In this document: piece by piece, positions 25,441 through 35,516 of the stretch | Position numbering within the stretch: the stretch's first letter is position 1 | How the letters are laid out: the number at the start of each line of letters is the position of its first letter | Source: an uncultured Clostridia bacterium | Lineage (GTDB): Bacteria; Bacillota; Clostridia; Oscillospirales; Ruminococcaceae | NCBI GenBank assembly: GCA_945910815.1 | Contig: CAMDZD010000003.1 | Location: 62,001-126,000 of the forward strand | DNA length: 64,000 nt | Direction: 5' to 3' | Translations under genes and position numbers: made by a program | The notes under the pieces: model-generated | Databases searched by the model: none | Seen by the model: only the letters and a program-made list of their open reading frames with translations | What the model was told of the DNA's origin: nothing

Positions 25441-25470
25441 GGGCGGAATTTAAATTCCGCCCGATTTTTT
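25441..25470. terminator. Bidirectional terminator between feoA and the GH74 gene
   Basis: GGGCGGAATTT / AAATTCCGCCC, an 11-bp perfect stem followed by T6. Confidence 0.92.
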
Positions 25471-25480
25471 GAATATGAAA

Positions 25481-28090
25481 TTATTTTACCGGAAGTGATT
25501 TTACTACATTTGCAATATACTGCTGAATTGTAAGAGCATCACTTGCGGTTACGCCGTTTCCTACGCCCTGAACATCAGCGTTAATAAGACCCTGAGGTTT
25601 AAGAACGTTTACTTTTGAATCACCTACATATGATGCAACTGCTACTGCATCTGCAATATCTACATTGCCGTCAAGGTTTGCATCACCGTAGAGAATTTCT
25701 GAACCTGTTGATGTTGTAGGGTCAGTAGTTGGATTGCTGTCGTTAAGCTTTCCGTAAACGATTCCACAGCCTACTGTTGACATATAAACCGTACCGAAAT
25801 CGTCCATATCACCTACAAGGAAGTTTCCGTTTCCTGTACCGCCGTAAAGATTTTGAGTATTGATACATACCCATGTTTTTCCGCCGTCCTGTGAACGGTA
25901 GATTCCTTCGGGGTCGGAATCCTGTGGCTTTCCGTACATATAAAGAGTATTTAAATCGCCTTCTTTTTCGGGAGCTCCATAGCCTATTGTTTTGCAGTAT
26001 GATACACTTTCAAGCTTTTCAGTGGTTTTGCCGTAATCAGTTGAAATATATGCACCATTCCAGCCAGCTCCGAGAACTATCTGACCTTCTCCGAGATAAG
26101 CAATTCTGTTTGCAACATCGCACATGTCATATTTGCATATTCCTGTTGAAGTAAATGTCGCACCGTAGTCTGTACTTACCATAAGCTGATAATTTGCGTC
26201 ATCAAAAGAAGGCTCTTTCTTTGTTGTATCGCTTGCCCAGTAATCATTATATTTTGCTGAATAAGCATAAACTATATTTGGCTTTTCAGGTTCAACCAAT
26301 ATTGTGGGAGTTTTAGATGTAGCTGTGCCTGTGCATTCAGACCATGTAGCACCGAAATCATCTGAATAAGAAATCTTTCCGTATCCGCTTGTATGGAATA
26401 TACGGTATGAACCGTCCTCAAGCTGTGTAATTCCGGCTTTTCCGCCAGAACCTCCGGCATTAGACATCTCATTCCATGTAGTTCCGGCATCAGTAGTATA
26501 GTAACCTTTTGCTTCATTTTCTGCAAATCTTACCATTACATCAGGATTCTGAGGGCAATATGCAATTGCTCCGGTCGAACCCATATTAGGTTTATGCTGT
26601 ATTCCTACTTCGTCAACAGCTGTATGCTTATAGCCGTCATAGTCACCGATTGCGGAATATTCATATCCGCCCGGAACGCTTACCATATCGAGAGCAACAA
26701 CTTCTTCAACGCCATCCGGCTGGAAATAGAACTGTACTCCCTGTTCAGCCCATACATTGTCACATGCAAACACACCGTTTCCTGATGTCATAAGGATTCT
26801 GTCGGAATCTCTTGGGTCAATGAGAATACCGCTTCCCCAGTGACAAGCCTTGCCGTAAATCCAGTCATAGCCATTTGTATCAATAGGTTCTGAAATAAAG
26901 TATTCCTTTCCCCAGTCTCCGGCTTTTTTACCGGGGGTGATGTTCGTCCATGTGTCACCGCCGTCTTCTGACCTGAAGAAATAGTCTCCCCATGCAATAC
27001 TTGTATCAGTCCATTCTTTTTCGTACCACTGGTCAGACCATACACCGCAGGTTCTTGCGAGGAGTTTGTCCGGATTATTTTTATCTGCGGTAACCATACC
27101 GATTGCATTTGAAGCCGGTGAAATATCTGTTACTTTTCCACTTGCAATATTATATTTATAAGCTCCGCCTGCACCTCCTGAGAATGCGAGACCTGCTATA
27201 TAAGTAAAGAAAAGATTTCCGTTATTATCACTGCTGATTGTTACAGGATAGTTAGCTGTCGGAAGGTCTGCGCTTAGTTCTGTGAACTCATCAGTATCAA
27301 CATCAGCTACATGTATATTTGCCTGACCTGTAACTGAAGTACCTACATAGACTTTTCCGCCCTCAATATGAATAGTTGCGATACCGTTCTGCTGATTGTA
27401 TTCCTTTGCTTCAGTACCTCTTACCATATGTTCTGTCCACATTGGATATTTGAGGCTTTCGGTAAACAAGCCGAGGTCGTCATAACCTTTTACGGATTTC
27501 CAGGTTTTTCCGCCGTCAGTAGATTTTATAAGAGCGGATTCACCGGCAGTTACATCTCCTCCGGCATAGATAGTATCGGGATTATCAGGGTCAACTGCAA
27601 TAGGCTCACAGCATTCACGTCCGTCACCGTTTCCGTGAACCTGTATCATATCAGTGACATCTGATTCTGTAAAAGTCTTTCCGCCGTCAGTAGTCTTAAA
27701 AATAACTGTTCTCGCATCTGAGAAATACGCACAACCGCACAGGAAATATACAGTATTATCATCAGTAGGGTCAATAGCCATACCCTTTACAGAAAGCAGA
27801 CCTCTGTCAGCTTCATTAAGAAAGCCGAAAAGCTGTTCCCATTCATTTTTTTCGTAATTATACTTGTATGCACCACCTACATCTGTACGCAGATACATTT
27901 CTTTCTGACCTGTTACTATTCCTGAAACAAATCCGCCTCCGCCGATTTTTAATGCTCCCCATTCCATTGAATCTTCAGCTGATTCGACAGCGTTTGCGGG
28001 TATTGTATTGGAAGAAGAAACAGCATACACACCTGAAAGTGAAATGCATACAGCAAGTGCCGTTGAAAAGGCTCTGAGCTTTAAACTCAT
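25481..28090 (-). CDS. GH74 xyloglucanase with C-terminal dockerin
   Basis: An 869-aa secreted cellulosomal enzyme that hydrolyses xyloglucan backbones. Signal peptide (MSLKLRAFSTALAVCISLSG). The GH74 two-lobed beta-propeller fills residues about 40-790, with many sialidase-like repeats (KTTDGGKTF, STDGGKTWKSV, SEDGGDTWTNI, STDYGATF, SQDGGKTWV). Asp70 in YLRTDVGGAYKY is the conserved catalytic Asp; the second is expected in the ILIDPRDSDRIL region. The dockerin is at the C-terminus (DANLDGNVDIADAVAV...GNGVTASDALTIQQYI). GGAG lies 10 nt before the ATG. Confidence 0.95.
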   Translation of the reverse strand: MSLKLRAFSTALAVCISLSGVYAVSSSNTIPANAVESAEDSMEWGALKIGGGGFVSGIVTGQKEMYLRTDVGGAYKYNYEKNEWEQLFGFLNEADRGLLSVKGMAIDPTDDNTVYFLCGCAYFSDARTVIFKTTDGGKTFTESDVTDMIQVHGNGDGRECCEPIAVDPDNPDTIYAGGDVTAGESALIKSTDGGKTWKSVKGYDDLGLFTESLKYPMWTEHMVRGTEAKEYNQQNGIATIHIEGGKVYVGTSVTGQANIHVADVDTDEFTELSADLPTANYPVTISSDNNGNLFFTYIAGLAFSGGAGGAYKYNIASGKVTDISPASNAIGMVTADKNNPDKLLARTCGVWSDQWYEKEWTDTSIAWGDYFFRSEDGGDTWTNITPGKKAGDWGKEYFISEPIDTNGYDWIYGKACHWGSGILIDPRDSDRILMTSGNGVFACDNVWAEQGVQFYFQPDGVEEVVALDMVSVPGGYEYSAIGDYDGYKHTAVDEVGIQHKPNMGSTGAIAYCPQNPDVMVRFAENEAKGYYTTDAGTTWNEMSNAGGSGGKAGITQLEDGSYRIFHTSGYGKISYSDDFGATWSECTGTATSKTPTILVEPEKPNIVYAYSAKYNDYWASDTTKKEPSFDDANYQLMVSTDYGATFTSTGICKYDMCDVANRIAYLGEGQIVLGAGWNGAYISTDYGKTTEKLESVSYCKTIGYGAPEKEGDLNTLYMYGKPQDSDPEGIYRSQDGGKTWVCINTQNLYGGTGNGNFLVGDMDDFGTVYMSTVGCGIVYGKLNDSNPTTDPTTSTGSEILYGDANLDGNVDIADAVAVASYVGDSKVNVLKPQGLINADVQGVGNGVTASDALTIQQYIANVVKSLPVK

Positions 28091-28129
28091 AAAAAATCAC
28101 TCCTTAAATCAATTTTTCTTAGTAATTCA

Positions 28130-28164
28130 ATGCTAACATATTTTTTGACAAATGTCAATGACAT
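28130..28164 (-). promoter_or_regulatory. Promoter of the GH74 gene with overlapping dyads
   Basis: Minus strand TTGACA (28158-28153), 17-bp spacer, TAGCAT (28135-28130). Two overlapping inverted repeats cover the -35: TGTCA-A-TGACA (28153-28163) and TTGAC-N4-GTCAA (28145-28158), a likely operator. Confidence 0.5.
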
Positions 28165-28194
28165 TTCAAAAAATACAATTATTTTTTTGTATGC

Positions 28195-28223
28195 TTGACT
28201 TTTTTGTACATGTGGTTTATAAT
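28195..28223 (+). promoter_or_regulatory. Promoter of the citrate synthase gene
   Basis: TTGACT at 28195-28200 and TATAAT at 28218-28223 with a 17-bp spacer. Confidence 0.75.
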
Positions 28224-28282
28224 GATTATTATATTACTTTCATCAAAGGAAAAAAATATAAAAAAAAGAGAGGAATGATAAA

Positions 28283-29656
28283 ATGTCAGATTACAGCTTT
28301 TCAAAGATTACCCCACTTATCAATGAGCTTTCGGAATCATGTATAAACAATTCCGTTATAAATCCTGATTTGTATTCACAGTTCGATGTTAAAAGAGGTC
28401 TTCGTGATATTAACGGAAACGGTGTTGTTGCAGGACTTACCAATATCAGCACTATAAAGGCTACAAAAATCGTTGACGGAAAAACTGTCCACTGCGACGG
28501 AAAACTCTATTACAGGGGTATCGATGTTGAGGATATTGTCAGCGGTTTTATAAAGGAAAAACGTTTCGGCTTTGAAGAAACTATATATATACTGCTTTTC
28601 GGAAAACTCCCTTCACGTCATCAGCTTGAGGACTTCAAAAAGCTTCTTGCAGATTTCAGAGTTCTTCCGACATCGTTCACACGTGATGTCATTATGAAAT
28701 CTCCGAGTGATAACATGATGAATACACTTGCAAAATCCGTTCTTGCTCTTTATTCATATGATGATAATGCGGACAACACATCTATCCCGAATGTTCTCCG
28801 CCAGTGCATTGAACTGATAACCTTATTCCCTGTACTTTCAGTATACGGCTATCAGGCATACAACTACTATAAAAACGGTCAGAGCCTTTTTATACACCAG
28901 CCAAATCCTGATTTGTCAATTGCTGAAAATATCCTCTATATGCTCCGTCAGGACAGCAAATATACTGAACTTGAGGCACGTATCCTTGACCTTGCACTTG
29001 TACTTCATGCGGAACACGGTGGCGGTAACAATTCATCATTTACAGTCCATGTTGTTACTTCTTCCGGAACTGATACATATTCCGCAATAGCTGCCGCACT
29101 CGGTTCGCTTAAAGGCCCTAAGCACGGCGGTGCAAATATCAAAGTTGTTATGATGTTTGACGATATGAAGAAAAATCTCAAAAACTGGGAGGACGAGGAG
29201 GAAATTAAAACATATCTCCGCAAGCTCCTTCACAAGGAAGCTTTTGACAGAGCAGGTCTTATATACGGAATGGGACATGCAGTTTATTCGACTTCCGACC
29301 CGAGAGCAAAAGTATTTAAATCCTTTGTGGAAAAACTTTCGATTGAAAAAGGTACTGAAAAGGAATTTCAGCTCTATTCAACTGTTGAACGCCTTGCAAC
29401 TCAGGTTATTTCCGAAGAAAGACGCATTTATAAAGGTGTATGTGCAAATGTTGACTTTTACAGCGGTTTTGTTTACAGAATGCTTGGTCTGCCTTATGAA
29501 CTTTTCACGCCTATTTTTGCAATCGCAAGAATTGCCGGCTGGTCTGCTCACCGTATGGAGGAACTTATAAACTCCAACAAGATTATCAGACCCGCTTATA
29601 AGTCTATTGCTCCTTATACAGATTATAATAATCTTGATGAAAGAACTGATGCATAA
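28283..29656 (+). CDS. gltA: Citrate synthase
   Basis: A 457-aa enzyme that condenses oxaloacetate and acetyl-CoA. Family signatures: LYYRGIDVEDIVSG, the His motifs HAEHGGGNNSSF and GMGHAVYSTSDPR, and the Asp motif NVDFYSGFVYRML near the C-terminus. In anaerobic ruminococci it feeds an incomplete TCA path toward 2-oxoglutarate and glutamate. Methylcitrate synthase activity cannot be excluded from sequence. It is transcribed divergently from the GH74 gene; the aldose epimerase gene follows 44 bp later. Confidence 0.95.
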   Translation: MSDYSFSKITPLINELSESCINNSVINPDLYSQFDVKRGLRDINGNGVVAGLTNISTIKATKIVDGKTVHCDGKLYYRGIDVEDIVSGFIKEKRFGFEETIYILLFGKLPSRHQLEDFKKLLADFRVLPTSFTRDVIMKSPSDNMMNTLAKSVLALYSYDDNADNTSIPNVLRQCIELITLFPVLSVYGYQAYNYYKNGQSLFIHQPNPDLSIAENILYMLRQDSKYTELEARILDLALVLHAEHGGGNNSSFTVHVVTSSGTDTYSAIAAALGSLKGPKHGGANIKVVMMFDDMKKNLKNWEDEEEIKTYLRKLLHKEAFDRAGLIYGMGHAVYSTSDPRAKVFKSFVEKLSIEKGTEKEFQLYSTVERLATQVISEERRIYKGVCANVDFYSGFVYRMLGLPYELFTPIFAIARIAGWSAHRMEELINSNKIIRPAYKSIAPYTDYNNLDERTDA

Positions 29657-29700
29657 AATGTTCTTCCGTAAAATACATATTAATGAAAGGATTGATAAAA

Positions 29701-30705
29701 ATGAACAGCACCTCAATAATTGATTTCAACGGCACAAGCTGTATAAAGCTCTGTGCCGGCGGTTATACCGCACTTGTTGCCTATGAAATAGGTTCAAACG
29801 TCATCAGACTCCATGACGACAAAAACAACATTGAATTTTTCAGATTCAAGGAGGACAACCCTGCTGATAATATCAGACAGTCTGCTGAAGTATGGGGACT
29901 TCCTACACTTTATCTCCCCAACAGATTTGCTGACGGTATCCTTAAAACTTCCGATGCAGTGTATCAGCTCCCTGTAAACGAAAAAGCTCCCTACAACAAT
30001 CATATTCACGGATTTATACATAAGCGTATTCATGAAGTTGTTGAGCATAACGCTGATGAAAAATCCGCATGGGTAAAAACAAGATACCTTTATGATGAAA
30101 ATGATGAGTTTTTCCAGTATCTTCCGATAAAATTCCTTGCCGAATATACTTTCACACTCTCCGAAAACGGTCTGAAACAGGATATAAGTTTCACAAATCT
30201 TTCGGACAAGATGATGCCGATGTCACTTGCTTCACATACTACTATTAATTCACCTTTTGTATGCGGTTCAAAGGAAGAAGATATCCGCCTTACTGTTCCG
30301 GCAGGAAAGAAATGCGAACTCAATGAACGCTGTCTGCCAACTGAAAAGCTTCTTGAACCTACTGCTTATGACTTCGAATACAGAACAGGCAAAAAGCCTG
30401 TACTTGTAAATGTTGACAATGATATGTATATCGGTGAATATACAACTCTTAACGGTGAAAAGTTCCACGGCGTTATCGCTGAGGATATTTCTACCGGAAA
30501 GAAAATCTGCTATGAAGTTTCAGAAGAATATAAATTCTGGATTATCTGGAATGACAGAGGTTTCAACGGCTATTTCTGCCCTGAACCTATGACTGCTATG
30601 ATTGATGCTCCTAATCTTTCACTTCCTGCCGATGTAAGCGGTTACTGCGAAGTAAAACCGAATGAGACATTCCGCACTTATCAGAGATTCTTTACTGCAC
30701 TCTGA
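29701..30705 (+). CDS. Aldose 1-epimerase family protein
   Basis: A 334-aa protein with the galactose mutarotase-like fold, expected to interconvert alpha and beta anomers of hexoses. Start ATG 29701 is preferred over 29683 because AAAGGA lies in between. Recognisable: YTALVAYEIGSNVIRLHD, HNNHIHG-type motif (YNNHIHGFIHKRIHEVVE) with a conserved His, FTNLSDKMMPMSLASHTTIN, and PEPMTAMIDAPN near the C-terminus with the expected acidic residue. With the cellobiose phosphorylase gene just downstream, it may supply the right sugar anomer (inference). Confidence 0.85.
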   Translation: MNSTSIIDFNGTSCIKLCAGGYTALVAYEIGSNVIRLHDDKNNIEFFRFKEDNPADNIRQSAEVWGLPTLYLPNRFADGILKTSDAVYQLPVNEKAPYNNHIHGFIHKRIHEVVEHNADEKSAWVKTRYLYDENDEFFQYLPIKFLAEYTFTLSENGLKQDISFTNLSDKMMPMSLASHTTINSPFVCGSKEEDIRLTVPAGKKCELNERCLPTEKLLEPTAYDFEYRTGKKPVLVNVDNDMYIGEYTTLNGEKFHGVIAEDISTGKKICYEVSEEYKFWIIWNDRGFNGYFCPEPMTAMIDAPNLSLPADVSGYCEVKPNETFRTYQRFFTAL

Positions 30706-30758
30706 TTTTTTGTGAAAAGTGCATAAATTGTCATAAAAAAAAATTACACTAAAGTATC

Positions 30759-30787
30759 TTGTAATAATTCTGATATTATGGTATAAT
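30759..30787 (+). promoter_or_regulatory. Promoter of the cellobiose phosphorylase gene
   Basis: TTGTAA at 30759-30764 and TATAAT at 30782-30787, 17-bp spacer; a small CGGG-TCTG-CCCG hairpin (30798-30809) begins the leader. Confidence 0.7.
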
Positions 30788-30843
30788 ATTGTTAATGCGG
30801 GTCTGCCCGTGATGTAAATTTCTATTTAAAGGAGTATTTTTTT

Positions 30844-33303
30844 ATGAAGAAATTCGGATTTTTCGATGACGCAAATAAAGAATACGTTATCACTTCCCCA
30901 AAAACACCTTATCCATGGATTAACTACCTCGGTACTCAGGCTTTCTTTTCACTGATTTCCAATACCGCCGGAGGTTATCACTTCTATAAGGATGCCCGTC
31001 TCAGAAGAATTACACGTTACCGTTACAACAATATCCCTGTTGATATGGGCGGACGTTATTTCTACATAAATGATAATGGTACTATCTGGTCTCCCGGTTG
31101 GTCACCCGCTAAAACTGAACTCGATGAATATGAATGTCGTCATGGTATGGGCTATACTATCATCAAGGGCAAGAAAAACGATATTACTGCTGAAGTTACT
31201 TTCTTCGTTCCAAAGGACTACAACGGCGAAATCCAGAAAATGACTCTTACTAACAGCAGTTCCGAAACAAAGACTTTCAAGCTTTTCTCATTCATCGAAT
31301 GGTGTCTCTGGAATGCTCAGGACGATTCCACTAACTTCCAGAGAAACTTCAATACAGGTGAAGTTGAAGTTGAAGGTTCTACACTTTTCCATAAAACTGA
31401 ATACAAGGAAAGACGTAATCACTACGCTTTCTATACTGTAAATACTGAAATTGCCGGCTATGATGCTGACAAGGAAGCTTTTATGGGTCTTTACAACGGC
31501 TTTGAAAATCCTCAGGCAGTAGTTGCAGGCAAGTCAACAAATACAGATGCTGACGGCTGGTCACCTATTGCTTCACATTCTATCGAAGTTACTCTCAAGC
31601 CCGGTGAATCTAAGGATTATATCTTTATTCTCGGATATGTTGAAAATCCTGTTGACCAGAAATTCAATGCTGACGGTTCTATAAACAAGTCAAAGGCTTA
31701 TGAAATGATTGAACAGTTCAATACTACTGAAAAGGTTGACGCTGCATTTGAAGCTAACAAGAAGATGTGGGACGAACTTCTTTCAAAGTATACTGTAAAT
31801 ACTCCTGATGACAAGATGAACCGTATGGTTAATATCTGGAATCAGTATCAGTGTATGGTTACATTCAATATGTCACGTTCTGCTTCATACTTTGAAAGCG
31901 GTATCGGTCGTGGTATGGGCTTCCGTGACTCAAATCAGGACTTGCTCGGATTCGTTCATCAGATTCCTGACCGTGCAAGAGAACGTCTTATCGACCTCGC
32001 TTCAACTCAGTTCGAGGACGGAGGCTGTTATCACCAGTATCAGCCACTTACCAAAAAGGGTAATGACGAAATCGGCGGAGATTTCTCCGATGACCCGCTG
32101 TGGATGATTCTTTCAGTAGCAGCATATATCAAGGAATCAGGCGATTACGGTATTCTTGATGAAATGGTTCCTTATGATAACGATGAATCAAAGGCTCAGC
32201 CTATGATGCACCACCTCAAACAGAGCTTCTATCGTGTATGCACCAACGTAGGCCCTCATGGACTTCCGCTTGCAATGCGTGCTGACTGGAACGACTGCAT
32301 CAACCTCAGCTGTTTCTCAAGTGAACCGGGTGAATCATTCCAGACTTCTACTTCACCTAAGTACGGTGAGGACAAGTACAGCAAGATTGCTGAATCATTA
32401 ATGGTAGCAGGTCTCTTTACATATGCAGGTCCTGCATATGTTGAACTCTGCAAGTATAAGGGTGATACAGAAGGTGCAGAAAAGGCTCAGGCTGAAATCG
32501 ACAAGATGAAGGATAATATTATGAAGTACGGCTGGGACGGCGAATGGTTTATCCGTGCTTATGACGATTTCGGAAGGAAAATGGGTTCAAAGGAATGTGA
32601 AGAAGGCAAAATCTTCATCGAACCACAGGGCTTTATGGTTATGTCCGATGTCGGAAAGGAACAGGGTGCTCCTCTCAAGGCTCTTGAAAGCGTTGACAAG
32701 TATCTCAATACAGAACATGGTCTTGTACTTAACAATCCTGCTTTCACAAAGTATTACATTGAATACGGTGAAATTTCAACATATCCGGGCGGATATAAGG
32801 AAAATGCAGGTATCTTCTGCCACAACAACGCATGGATTATCTGTGCCGCTGCCTATGCAGGTCTCGGTGACAAGGCATTTGAATACTATTCAAAGATTGC
32901 TCCGGCTTACAGAGAAGAAAAGTATTCTGACCTCCACAGAACTGAACCATATGTATATGCTCAGATGATTGCCGGCAAGGACGCTAAGAGACACGGTGAA
33001 GCTAAGAACTCATGGCTTACCGGTACTGCTGCATGGAATTTCGTTGCAGTTTCACAGTATATCCTCGGTATCTCTGCTGATTGGGACGGTCTTAAGATTG
33101 ACCCGTCAATTCCTCACGAATGGAACGGCTTTACTGCTACAAGAAAGTTCCGTGATGCTGTTTATGATATTACAGTCAAGAACCCTGACCATATAAGCAA
33201 GGGTATCAAGAGCGTTACTGTTGACGGAAATGCTGTTGAAGGAAATATAGTTCCTGCATTCGGTGACGGAAAGACACATACTGTTGAAGTTGTAATGGGT
33301 TAA
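30844..33303 (+). CDS. GH94 cellobiose phosphorylase
   Basis: An 819-aa cytosolic enzyme, without signal peptide, that splits cellobiose with phosphate into glucose 1-phosphate and glucose, saving ATP. The N-terminus [30 protein letters not shown] and [29 protein letters not shown] match characterised cellobiose phosphorylases very closely. The catalytic acid is Asp484 in ADWNDCINL. Codons are strikingly optimised (many CTC, TTC, AAG, GGC) compared with neighbours, suggesting high expression. A structured repeat and a terminator follow. A second, distinct GH94 gene is at 56480. Confidence 0.95.
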   Translation: MKKFGFFDDANKEYVITSPKTPYPWINYLGTQAFFSLISNTAGGYHFYKDARLRRITRYRYNNIPVDMGGRYFYINDNGTIWSPGWSPAKTELDEYECRHGMGYTIIKGKKNDITAEVTFFVPKDYNGEIQKMTLTNSSSETKTFKLFSFIEWCLWNAQDDSTNFQRNFNTGEVEVEGSTLFHKTEYKERRNHYAFYTVNTEIAGYDADKEAFMGLYNGFENPQAVVAGKSTNTDADGWSPIASHSIEVTLKPGESKDYIFILGYVENPVDQKFNADGSINKSKAYEMIEQFNTTEKVDAAFEANKKMWDELLSKYTVNTPDDKMNRMVNIWNQYQCMVTFNMSRSASYFESGIGRGMGFRDSNQDLLGFVHQIPDRARERLIDLASTQFEDGGCYHQYQPLTKKGNDEIGGDFSDDPLWMILSVAAYIKESGDYGILDEMVPYDNDESKAQPMMHHLKQSFYRVCTNVGPHGLPLAMRADWNDCINLSCFSSEPGESFQTSTSPKYGEDKYSKIAESLMVAGLFTYAGPAYVELCKYKGDTEGAEKAQAEIDKMKDNIMKYGWDGEWFIRAYDDFGRKMGSKECEEGKIFIEPQGFMVMSDVGKEQGAPLKALESVDKYLNTEHGLVLNNPAFTKYYIEYGEISTYPGGYKENAGIFCHNNAWIICAAAYAGLGDKAFEYYSKIAPAYREEKYSDLHRTEPYVYAQMIAGKDAKRHGEAKNSWLTGTAAWNFVAVSQYILGISADWDGLKIDPSIPHEWNGFTATRKFRDAVYDITVKNPDHISKGIKSVTVDGNAVEGNIVPAFGDGKTHTVEVVMG

Positions 33304-33305
33304 TT

Positions 33306-33372
33306 TCCCGGGGACTCTGTCCCCGAACCCCTGCAAGTCTTTTGAAAAAGGCTTGAGCGAAAACTTTTTGAT
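33306..33372 (+). repeat. Composite hairpin element, REP-like
   Basis: A GGGGAC-TCT-GTCCCC hairpin (about 33310-33325) is followed by a CAAG.CTTTT / AAAAG.CTTG stem and a GCGAAAACTTTTT tail. The sequence resembles short intergenic repeats found dispersed in Ruminococcaceae genomes; only one copy is in this window, so the repeat status is inferred. Confidence 0.4.
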
Positions 33373-33382
33373 TTAAACAAAA

Positions 33383-33405
33383 ACGGGCATAATGCCCGTT
33401 TTTTA
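33383..33405. terminator. Bidirectional terminator between GH94 and the phage module
   Basis: ACGGGCAT-A-ATGCCCGT stem (33383-33399) with A-run before and T-run after. Confidence 0.85.
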
Positions 33406-33437
33406 TAATTCAGAAAAACCTCATATTCATTGTGAAA

Positions 33438-34358
33438 TTATGAAAAGTCATCGAAATAAACACCGGTTCTTGTAAATATTCCTTTCGGAGAGCCTTTTAT
33501 ATTTACAAGACCGATTTTTTTGGTATCTATGGATTTAAAAGATACAGTATCAGTCAAATCTTCGCCGTTATAGCCGGAATATTCGATATAATAGCATAGT
33601 TTAGCTTTTCCGGAAATTTTATTTCTGAATATAAGAGCCTGCTGAGGGTCATAAAGAAATTCCCTGTCGAAATCTATATACTTGTGGCGGATAATTTTAT
33701 TTGCAGTAACATCTGAATTTTCAAGAGTATATATTCCATAATTGCCTTCAATATCGGGCATATCAAAATTGCTTATAAGGTTTGAGAAATCGTTAAGTAT
33801 TCCGTATGCAGTAATATATGAATCGCTGAAAGAAAGGTGAACAGGTTCGGGCTTTGGAGTAATCCTGACGCAGTTAGCGGATTCAATAAAAGGATAAGAA
33901 CCGCCAAGCTTGTATGCAAGAGTCACAACGCCGTCCCACATTGAAGAACGGTTCTGAACATAGATATAATTTTCAGTGTTGGAATTATCTTCATGAGTGA
34001 TATAATTCAGCGGATAGTAGTTGTCAAGCAGACTGTTGAGAGAAATATTATTTTTTATACCGGGTTCAATCTGATTCTGCAAAAGAAGTGAGGTAAAGCC
34101 CCTTGAAATGATTTTTCCGGTTTTAACTCCGTTTTTTTCGGAGATTTCAAAGGAATCAATAAGTCCGTGGTGAATTGTTTTATTATCTATGATTAAAATA
34201 ATTTCGCATACAGAAAGATAATCGGAATTGTTTGCGATAAAATTTGCAGTAAGCATTGTGTAAGGTGTGTAGAGATTTTTTTTGAAACTGAAAGAAAGAA
34301 TTTCAATTTCTTCAAGAGATGAGGAATCATTTTTTTTAATCTGAATTTTAACATTCAT
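33438..34358 (-). CDS. Phage tail hub / baseplate-like protein
   Basis: A 306-aa protein, last gene of the phage operon. Start ATG 34358 is chosen (GGAGGC just upstream), overlapping the previous gene by 11 bp. The N-terminal part (EIEILSFSFKKNLYTPYTMLTANFI...IIDNKTIHHGLIDSFEIS) looks like the beta-barrel region of XkdQ/gpD-type tail hub proteins, and SLNSLLDNYYPLNYI resembles their following helix. The match is by general pattern, not conserved residues. A hub protein without tape measure or tube genes is odd. Confidence 0.45.
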   Translation of the reverse strand: MNVKIQIKKNDSSSLEEIEILSFSFKKNLYTPYTMLTANFIANNSDYLSVCEIILIIDNKTIHHGLIDSFEISEKNGVKTGKIISRGFTSLLLQNQIEPGIKNNISLNSLLDNYYPLNYITHEDNSNTENYIYVQNRSSMWDGVVTLAYKLGGSYPFIESANCVRITPKPEPVHLSFSDSYITAYGILNDFSNLISNFDMPDIEGNYGIYTLENSDVTANKIIRHKYIDFDREFLYDPQQALIFRNKISGKAKLCYYIEYSGYNGEDLTDTVSFKSIDTKKIGLVNIKGSPKGIFTRTGVYFDDFS

Positions 34359-34743
34359 TCTGAACAGCCTCCGAAATCTCCGGAACGGAAAAAACAAGCT
34401 TTATATCAGTAATGGATAAATTTTTATTTTCAGCGGAATATGATTTAAGACAGCATGAACCGAAAGAAATATTCTTATACTGAAAATCTACCGGAATTTT
34501 GTTTCTGAGAATATTTTCGGCATATATAACGAAGTTTTTGAAATCGGAATCGCATGCAAGTCTGCCGTTAAGAATAACGGAAGTATTTTTTACACTTCTG
34601 TTTGTAACGGAAGTACCTCCGGCAATATTCGGCTGTTCGTTTATGACGGAATTTCCTGATATTTTGATATATTCGCAGAAAAGACAGAAATCTCCGATAT
34701 TTACCTTGACAGGAACGGGATTTATACATTCAAAATCATTCAT
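34348..34743 (-). CDS. Small phage protein, unknown
   Basis: A 131-aa protein in the phage operon, overlapping the upstream gene by 4 bp and the next by 11 bp. It is beta-rich, with no signal peptide or membrane segment (NDFECINPVPVKVNIGDFCLFCEYIKISG...). Position between putative head-tail connectors and the hub-like protein suggests a tail or neck structural part. I recognise no family. Confidence 0.5.
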   Translation of the reverse strand: MNDFECINPVPVKVNIGDFCLFCEYIKISGNSVINEQPNIAGGTSVTNRSVKNTSVILNGRLACDSDFKNFVIYAENILRNKIPVDFQYKNISFGSCCLKSYSAENKNLSITDIKLVFSVPEISEAVQNEC

Positions 34744-35150
34744 GAAGAAGTGTTCTCCTTTCTGAAAATCCCGTCTATGCGGAAACTGTATTTAAGAACG
34801 AGTTTTTTTATATTTGTATCGGGTCTGAGAGTGATTTTTTTAACTTCATATATATGGTAATCGGAATCGTTAAGCCTTGGAAGAATGTATTCACTGAAAA
34901 ATGAGAATAAGCTTTCAGCGGAGCAGTCAGCAGGAGCATTAACGCTTATTTCAGCAACAGCGGAAAACGGTATAAATACGGTATTCAGAGCATATACAGG
35001 GGTATGCGTTTCAAATTCGGGGATATTTATATAAGTAGAAAAACCGTTGTTTTTGCTGTAATAAGGAATGGAGTCAAAAGCGGAGTAAACAGCCTTGTAA
35101 TCGGAGCTTACAAGAGAATTTCTGATATTATTTATAATAGTGTCAATCAT
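34740..35150 (-). CDS. Small phage protein, putative neck or tail-completion
   Basis: A 136-aa protein; GGAGG lies 5 nt before ATG 35150, one base after the previous stop. It contains an amphipathic N-terminal helix (MIDTIINNIRNSLV) and beta-rich remainder (KITLRPDTNIKKLVLKYSFRIDG). Gene order makes a head completion or tail terminator role plausible; nothing in the sequence proves it. Confidence 0.45.
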   Translation of the reverse strand: MIDTIINNIRNSLVSSDYKAVYSAFDSIPYYSKNNGFSTYINIPEFETHTPVYALNTVFIPFSAVAEISVNAPADCSAESLFSFFSEYILPRLNDSDYHIYEVKKITLRPDTNIKKLVLKYSFRIDGIFRKENTSS

Positions 35151-35151
35151 A

Positions 35152-35505
35152 TTAATCCTCCGTGCTTATAAATACAGTATTCTGACCGATAAGGTCTGAA
35201 CACAGATTCATATAATCAAGCATAATGCTTTCAGCGTATTTCACGGCATTTGAATTTTTATCAGGAATAAGCATTTCGCCGTTATAAGTGGAAATGCTTT
35301 CCATACGTGAGGCAAGCATCTGTACATATCTGTAATTTGCAACGGAAGCAGTAAGCATATCAAGGCGAGGGTCATTTTTATCAGCATTTTCGAGTAGCAT
35401 ATTATTCACCTGAACGATTGAAATGCTTATAATAGGCAGATATGTGTCATAGTCATTCTGACCGGTAAAGAGAGTAAAAAGCGATTTTATTCTTTCAGTA
35501 TCCAT
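35152..35505 (-). CDS. Putative head-tail connector protein
   Basis: A 117-aa mainly helical protein (IKSLFTLFTGQNDYDTYLPIISISIVQVNNML...LTASVANYRYVQMLASR). Size, helical character and position shortly after the capsid gene fit gp6/adaptor-like connectors, which often begin with a short helix and an acidic stretch. Assigned mostly from position. AGGAG precedes ATG 35505. Confidence 0.5.
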   Translation of the reverse strand: MDTERIKSLFTLFTGQNDYDTYLPIISISIVQVNNMLLENADKNDPRLDMLTASVANYRYVQMLASRMESISTYNGEMLIPDKNSNAVKYAESIMLDYMNLCSDLIGQNTVFISTED

Positions 35506-35516
35506 TTTAAAAGCTC

